A DNA stretch of 64,000 bases from Ptychodera flava (taxonomy: Eukaryota > Hemichordata > Enteropneusta > Ptychoderidae): assembly GCF_041260155.1 (NCBI RefSeq), contig NC_091929.1, positions 45,606,744-45,670,743 of the forward strand, in the 5' to 3' direction. The notes below the pieces were generated by a model that was not told the DNA's origin, made no database searches, and saw only the letters and a list, made by a program, of their open reading frames with translations. Positions 57,421-64,000 of the stretch are shown here, piece by piece. A program made the position numbers and the translations under genes. Numbering within the stretch: the first letter of the stretch is position 1; the number at the start of each line of letters is the position of its first letter.

Positions 57421-58942
57421 TTTTTAGTATGCATGGATTTTTCTTCATTCAACTTCATTGGATGTATTATCCACCATGTTTATCACATCTGCAAAACAAA
57501 AGTGACAATAATCCGGGACGTAAAGAACGTGTACAGTCTTAATATTGGAGATACTTTAGTCTGAATGACTTGCTTTGATTTTGTTTGCTTTTCAGTTCTT
57601 TTAGACCTTATTGGTGCTAAAAATTAATCCGCTTACTTTTCGCCTGATCGCCGTGTATATTCCCATTATTTTATCGCCTGGCAACTGAAATATCAAGAGC
57701 ACATGTTAAAGCTATCAATATGGCTATACGTAGCAACATTACTGTACATAACAATGTGTTTCTTTTAGTAAGCAAGTAATGATGGCATTTTGCAATCTTC
57801 CCCAAGAAGATATTGTTTAATACTATGTCCTGCAAGAACCCCTAGTTTTGTGAACTGAATTTTAATTCATGTTTAAATAATCAACATTTTGTAAATTTAG
57901 TACATGGAAGTGAAGCCGTTTGTCAGATGTAATACATTCATGACACTTTGCATCTGATTGGAGATGTTTATTATAATCTGAAATATTAACAAAATATTTG
58001 CAGGCTTGTGATAAAGTTATAACACAAAAGCCAGAGTCGAAGGGTACACGTAGTATTTCCTTAATGTAAACCGGGAAAGCATAAATCCTGTTGCTTTCGC
58101 AAATAATTCAAGGGCCCGTGTTGTTATTTAGACTCTTATATTAAGATGATACCTTTTAGTGTTCCGAGGAAGTTATAGAAATAATTGTGGAATAGGGATA
58201 GACTTACGGTCTAGCCCGTCAACCATCGGCGAGGGAGAGAAGAGAAGTAATCTTATTCCTGATAACTTAATAACGCAATCGGTGTAAGCCGTATGTCCAT
58301 TGGGGTAGGACGAGTGCTATGTCAAAATCATGCAAGACAAAGCCTAGCGGATTGAATGTCGCAGAGGTTGCGGTTTGTTGTATCCCGTCGAAAGTTTTGA
58401 AAGACTGTTAGCAACGCAAAACAATATATGGAATAAGCAAAGCCAGAATCAGAGAAAGACCTAAATATCCCCATGACAACCTAATACGATAACAATGATA
58501 TCCAGATCAGATACTAGAATTTATAGCGCCTTGTCTCCTTGCAACTACTTAAAATAACACTAAAGAACTGAGTTTGGAAACTGCAGTGTTTGTGCGCAAT
58601 TGTAATTGCGTTGCTCGAAAATGGCAATAAAAATGTGTAAATTTGGTTTAAATAATCAAGTTCATGTCTATGTTAATGTCACACTCTGTCTGTTATTGTA
58701 GCTAATCTAGAGCTTGAAAATTAATCTCTTTATTTCCATTGACAAATTGTTGAGACAGTACAGCGACGACCGATATCGGAAGTACAGTCAACGCAATGAA
58801 ACCAGAGCACTACCTCACTTCAAATTTGCATATGAAACGAAATTAGCCTTTCAGTGAGCTCAAGGCTGATGTGAGGGCGTTCACTGGCCGTACATATCTG
58901 TTAGCTTGTCATGACTTTGGAACACACGTAATAATAATAGAA
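57421..58942. other. Intergenic stretch, nothing recognised
   Basis: No open frame over 60 codons and no repeat structure seen. Confidence 0.35.
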
Positions 58943-59186
58943 CCCCATGATCTCGGAGGGCGCTCTGTGGCATACTGAAGGTATTTTCCCGAGTGATACG
59001 ACATATCCAGTACTTTTCTGAGCGAAGATTTTGTATATGCACATTGTTGAAAGGGATTACATTTTCCGTAGGAATATATTCAATAAAAATACCATCTTTG
59101 TTATGCTGCCATCGACTGAATAATCTGTGGTACATATGTAATAAATCCCTTTATTGCATTTCAGAGCGCCCTCTGAGGTCATGGGG
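58943..59186. mobile_element. MITE family 3, 244 bp
   Basis: Inverted ends CCCCATGATCTCGGAGGGCG and CGCCCTCTGAGGTCATGGGG, with about two mismatches over 25 bp. No coding capacity; the two facing open frames are overlap artefacts. Confidence 0.7.
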
Positions 59187-60184
59187 AAATGAAATAATTT
59201 AGATAAATCTTGTTGTTAAGATCCATGAATACCTTGCTTCCAAGTGCCATAAATATATGGTCCACACAGTTAGTAATACTGTCACAACGTCTTCTAACTG
59301 AGTAATGTAAAAATGGGATGTTAAATGAGCTGCACCAACACGCTCCACAATTCCGAACCTTATTTACTTAAGTTTATACTTCGGGCTATAGTTACATAAG
59401 ATGTAGTGCAGGTGATGCTCCAGTTTGGAGAATTGTCCTGTTTTTGAGTGTGAAATATAATTGATGACCACTTACACCGTATTTCTTTCATCTTTTTCCT
59501 CCGTTGTGATAATAGATGTGATCATGAGCTTTCATGAATTGTCTAGTGTGAAATTGACCAGTGTCATATAAGTAAAAGTTTCCCAAGTATTTAAATAGTT
59601 TTACGGAGATCTTAAATAACAGTCTACATTTACAAATATAATAATTAGAGCAACAGCTATTTAGCATAGCCGACGATAAATATACTCTAAACATTAAGTA
59701 CGTCTACAAATGCATACAAGTCGTTAACTTTGTGACATGTCTACTAGTCGTTAAACGCATTCATCCAAGTTAGTTTCAATAAATCTTTGCCCAGACGTCC
59801 TTCAGTCCAACCCTCCTCACGTGACGTCAGCTCTAGTGTGCAACATCCCTTTTGAAAATCACATACAGCATAACTTTGGAAGAATTCATTGATTTAAAGG
59901 GTCAGATTTCAGGGTGGCTTTCGTTAAAAAATCGAATTCTACACATGGATGGCTGGAGATACGAAGTGGTCTTGAAAACATTGCCCTCAGAGCTGTGCTT
60001 TGGGTAAATTTTTAAACGTTGACTATTATTTTCCTCGACGTGATTAACTAATGATTTCTTGAAGTGTACAGTGTCATTGCTGTAGCGGAATTATCTGTCA
60101 TCAGATCATGGTTCTTGACATATTCCTGCAGAAAATGACTTTTAAGTTAAGATACCGGTTGTAAGTTTCTTGCGGTCAAACATG

Positions 60185-60385
60185 TTCCGACATATTCTAG
60201 GAACAGTTTACAAGAGACTCCACTCTCAGCAGGACAAGCTAGGACAATGCATTTTAACGTCCCCACCTCAAGCAGAGAATTCAAACTTGCTTTTTTACAA
60301 ATATTACTATGCACGTTGTGCGTGGGGAATGCCTCTCAGCTTCATGAGTGTCACTCTAGACTGATTTGAGAATTGTACTACATAC
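60185..60385. repeat. Dispersed repeat R1, copy b
   Basis: Same order as copy a: GGAACAGTTTACAAGAGACT, then TGCGTGGGGAATGCCTCTCA and TCTAGACTGATTTGAG. It abuts the 3' side of the LINE remnant. Confidence 0.65.
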
Positions 60386-62420
60386 TAGTATTTGCGTTTC
60401 ATATCGTTTGATGAAAAGTAGGGCACTCGATTTTGATAGGTTGCCAATTTAGAATATTTGGAAAGTAGATCATCGATATTGTCGATATGATTAATCCAAG
60501 ATAAAGGTTCATCAAGAACCACTCCTAATACAAAACCATGCAGTACATTAGATATTTCACAACCTTCCATCATTACAAATAAAGAATTGAAATTTCTGAT
60601 ACGACCCAACTTATGTGGATTTGTTATAATAAGAAAATTGGTTTTAGAAACATTAATACGCAGAAAATTAGGGCTATCCAGTTAGAAATCGGAAGAATTT
60701 CAACATCTATTGCATCATTCACTTCTGTAACATTTTAACCTTTAGCAAGAAGGCGTTAGTGTTTGATCATCTGCGTACATGTGTAAACTTGAACAATTGA
60801 CCGATAACGGAATATCATTGATAAAATAATGAAGAAGATAGAGGTCCTAAAATTGAACCTTGCGGTACACCAGTATAAACATTAAATCTCTTTGAGTTAC
60901 AGCCCATGTAATTTACAAACTGCTCTCGATTTGAGACGTAGGATTTAAACCATTCTATAACACTACATGACAATCCATACATTGACAACTTAGCCAATCA
61001 AATATTATAATTGGTGAGATCAAACGCTTTCGACAAATCTAGAAGAAGGGCATTTTATATGACCATTATCAATATTGAATAAAATCTCATCAGAGAAACG
61101 AATCAAGGCAGTTTGACAAGAAAGGTATTTTCTGAAACCAGATTAATTGTCAAGAAGCAGGCCCTACCAGAAAAAATAACTAAATACAGGATTGTGGATA
61201 TGTCTTTCCAGTATCGTTGAAAGTGCCCGTAGCACTAAAATGGGCCGATAATAAGACATGTCACTAATATTACCTGTACCTAATTTGTAAAGTGAAATAA
61301 TTCTGCCATATTTGAAGCCAGTAGGAAAGACTGAATACGTTATGAACACATTAAATAAATATTTCAAAATATCAGAAATTTCATCTGCTCCAATTTTAGA
61401 AGTTTACTATTCACATCATCTGCACCAGTAGATTTTGCTTGTAACAATGAATTGTATACAAATTATTTCCTTACGGAGTAATTTCAAACAAAGGGAAACC
61501 TTCCAAGGGATTATCTGTAAATTTGCCACAGTAAATCAAAATTATCAGTCCGACCGGAAGGTGAAAAACAATCAGTACAACGTGTGAAAAGGCATATAAA
61601 TTAATTTGCTGTGTCATCTTGTTTTGTATAGCAAATATTTTCGTGGATAAACGATGGGTTTCGCGAGGTATTTGAGTTTATCACACTATTGTAGACCCGC
61701 CATATTGTAGCAGGTTTAGAGTCATTACTGGTCAACGTATCATGTTGGTGTTGCGTTTTAGCCTTCGTAATGAGGTGCACTACATAGTTACGGATCCGTT
61801 TGTAATCGTTCCACAAAGCTGGTGATGATGACGTCTTGGCGTATCAAAAAAGACGAGTCACGCGTCTTCATAACTTCCAGGATGTCACAGGTCAGCCAAG
61901 CTGGTTGTCAAATCGTCCAACGCGACGTTCAATTACAGGACAGTTCATTCATAGATATTGAAATCCACTTATTAAAAGCAGCGAGTAGAAACTGGAAGAT
62001 CTTCTTGATGGTCCATTGTTTTTATTGAATTTTGAAAATGATGTGAATGCTAAAATTTTTAAGAGATCTATACAGAACATGAATATGATTACCAGACTTA
62101 ATGCGATGACCATTCAATTTACGACAAGTCAAAACAGGAAAATGATCTGAGAGACCAATATCAGAAAAGCAGGTTATAAACTAAGTTTTCATCGTTTGTT
62201 ACATACATGTGATCCAAACAGGTTTACGACGCCGGGCGTTTAATACCTTGTACTAATTGTATCATATTAAGAAACATCAATGAACGAAATAAAAAATGTT
62301 GAAAACCCTGATCAGATAGGATATCGACATTAATATCCCCACAAACAATCATTTCATTGCGTTCAAATAACCCCTTTTCTAAATTATGAAAAGTAAGACG
62401 ATCAATATCACTGGTAGAGC
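60385..62420 (-). pseudogene. Non-LTR retrotransposon (LINE) remnant with AP endonuclease and RT
   Basis: Read on the minus strand: an endonuclease fragment with IVCGDINVD and later LDHMYVTN (about 62190-62370); a linker WNDYKRIRNYVVHLITKAKT (61601-61816); RT blocks FKYGRIISLYK and YYRPILVLRALSTILERH (61164-61367); GVPQGSILGPL (60815-60997); a YADD catalytic motif MYADDQTL at 60766-60777; and LGVVLDEPLSW (60385-60609). Stops and frameshifts separate every piece, so it is long dead. The order EN, linker, RT places it with APE-type LINEs; the clade is not decided. Confidence 0.75.
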
Positions 62421-63164
62421 TTGGTTGGCGATAAGCATTGACTATAGGAAAACATTTATCTTAGAAGGCTTCATTTCAAGCCACATGATTTCAAAATTAT
62501 CATTTCTACATATACAATGTGTTGAGTTTCCGGGTCAAGTATTTGACTTTTTGCGGACTGGACGGATTCTTTGTTAAATTGTCAGAAAGTTAGACATAAA
62601 TGATAATTTTGTGCGTAACATTTTGCATTTACGATGATAACAACCAAATGTGTTCAATATATAACTTATTATTTCGTCATTATCATTGCCATGGCAACTG
62701 TACAGCCTAACGTCCAATTATATTGCAAGCTGTAAACCTTTCTATCGGAAAACTGAAAGTTTGGATGTAATTATTGGCACTGAGGGCGCCTTTCTACATG
62801 TGAGTTCAATCCCAGCATTCTTAGTATGTCGAGTCCTTGTTCATATGCAGGACAAATTTCTCTCTTTTGCTGATTTTTAATTGTGATTGTAACGATATCT
62901 TGTATCAGTGACAAGGTGGAAAATAATATTTACTGAGTAGTGGCAACGATGTTTTATTGATAGCAAGAGAAAGAATCATACTTTGCACATTTTGTATTTG
63001 TTTCTGTACAAGCACTCAAAAAACATGGCACCACCCATGAATTAAGCTGGGTACACTTCCGGTTACATAGTTTAAATAAATAAATGGTATCTATTGAACC
63101 TGCGCGTGAGTAGTCAGTTAGCCGCTAGCGCGACTATTATAGTTTTACTCATCGGCGCAAGATA
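62421..63164. other. Intergenic stretch, nothing recognised
   Basis: The frames 62386-62577 and 62686-62880 have no motif. Confidence 0.35.
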
Positions 63165-64000
63165 TACTAAATACCACACTGCTTGCAAGAAGTAACATTC
63201 AATACCTGCGTACGTCCCTTCGAATAACAACCGCTGTACACAGGAGATTCATTTAGTCAAACAGGTAAGTGTAACTTTTACATTAAAAAAAACACTGCGT
63301 CCGCATCTTTTCCTCAATGGTTAAAAGTCGCGCTTTTTCCTGATCGTTTCAGACGAATTTGTTTGTTTTGATACTTGCTACAAAATATTGAGTTTAGAGT
63401 CATGAAAAATGATTTCGCACCGTAGAACTTTCATGTACATCGAAGTGTTCGAAATTTTTGTTTAGAGTTATTATGTTCTGTATGTACAAACACAAACATT
63501 AGTTTTTATTATCACAGGCTTTACACCTACAATTTATCTTTACGCGAAAGGTTTCTTTTTGTATGTTCATGAAAATTCAAAAACCATATTGATTTGTTGA
63601 CAAATTTGTGAATGATATTCATGTATAAGCAAATGATATTTAAGGCAATTCCTACTATTGATATTAACTGTGCTTTATAACGAGCGCTTAAAGTAAGTCT
63701 GTGAAGAATGTCCCCAAGAATGTCAATTGATAACTGTATGACGATGAAATTAGCGAGAAAAGGAAGAAAAAATGCGGCTGTTTAAATTTACTATTCGTTT
63801 TCCACAAATATAATGTTTAAGGGCGATATTCGATCTGTCGGGTCAGTGAACTTAAAATCTAAATCCAAATTTTATTTGACATTCAGGTTTAACTATTGCG
63901 TAGTTTTTGCCTGCCACAACTTTAAAAACGTGGAATGTTTGCAGAATGGAAGGTTTCTTCCAACAATTTAAGTAATACAGCAAAACCAAAGGTCACGCTT
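63165..64000 (+). repeat. Duplicated block R2, copy b, with exon-like left end
   Basis: Matches 56845-57420 in order and orientation. The left end finishes with AGTCAAACAG followed by a strong donor GTAAGTGTAA at 63265, so the conserved 95 bp before it could be a non-coding first exon of a gene starting here. It runs off the window. Confidence 0.6.

Overview
The window reads as animal (metazoan) nuclear DNA: AT-rich, with GT-AG introns, short exons, long (TA)n, (TG)n and (AG)n microsatellites, and dense transposon debris. Two copies of a Ty3/gypsy-type LTR retrotransposon carry integrase upstream of reverse transcriptase, the order known for the Gmr1 group of deuterostomes. With Penelope-like elements, MITEs and an EMI/EGF-type receptor this suggests a marine invertebrate, probably a non-vertebrate deuterostome. 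The species cannot be named from sequence alone.

Layout. 1-4224: 3' part of gypsy/Gmr1-like copy 1. 4562-5226 (+): last three exons of a small secreted Cys-rich protein gene; copy 1 appears to sit in its third intron. 5227-9622: repeats, including a tandem duplication whose second copy is split by two MITEs. 9623-15369 (+): a complete six-exon paralogue, 178 residues with a signal peptide. 15370-17640: little seen. 17641-20090: two Penelope-like fragments (RT tail plus GIY-YIG), one per strand, next to (TA)n tracts; the minus one ends in a hammerhead ribozyme-like fold.

20559-38903 (-): a 16-exon gene for a predicted secreted protein of about 409 residues. Its C-terminal half comes from eleven in-frame microexons of 51 or 54 bp forming a heptad-like helical repeat. 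The genomic unit carrying a microexon pair (about 1.2 kb) has been tandemly duplicated recently. One unit boundary holds complete gypsy copy 2 (26685-32992), and another unit holds a 1.35-kb TIR transposon.

39000-45200: mostly unexplained, with MITEs. 45205-54661 (+): a gene for a single-pass membrane protein of about 850 residues (signal, EMI-like and EGF-like Cys-rich region, long beta-rich ectodomain, one TM helix, short tail). All its exon phases join cleanly. 54862-64000: intergenic repeats, a broken LINE on the minus strand (60385-62420), and a duplicated non-coding block repeated at the right edge.

The most interesting items are the microexon array gene with its visible duplication history, the paired secreted Cys-rich paralogues, the ribozyme in the Penelope-like element, and the integrase-first gypsy elements. 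Gene models were spliced by eye from consensus sites, phase matching and paralogue comparison, without transcript data.
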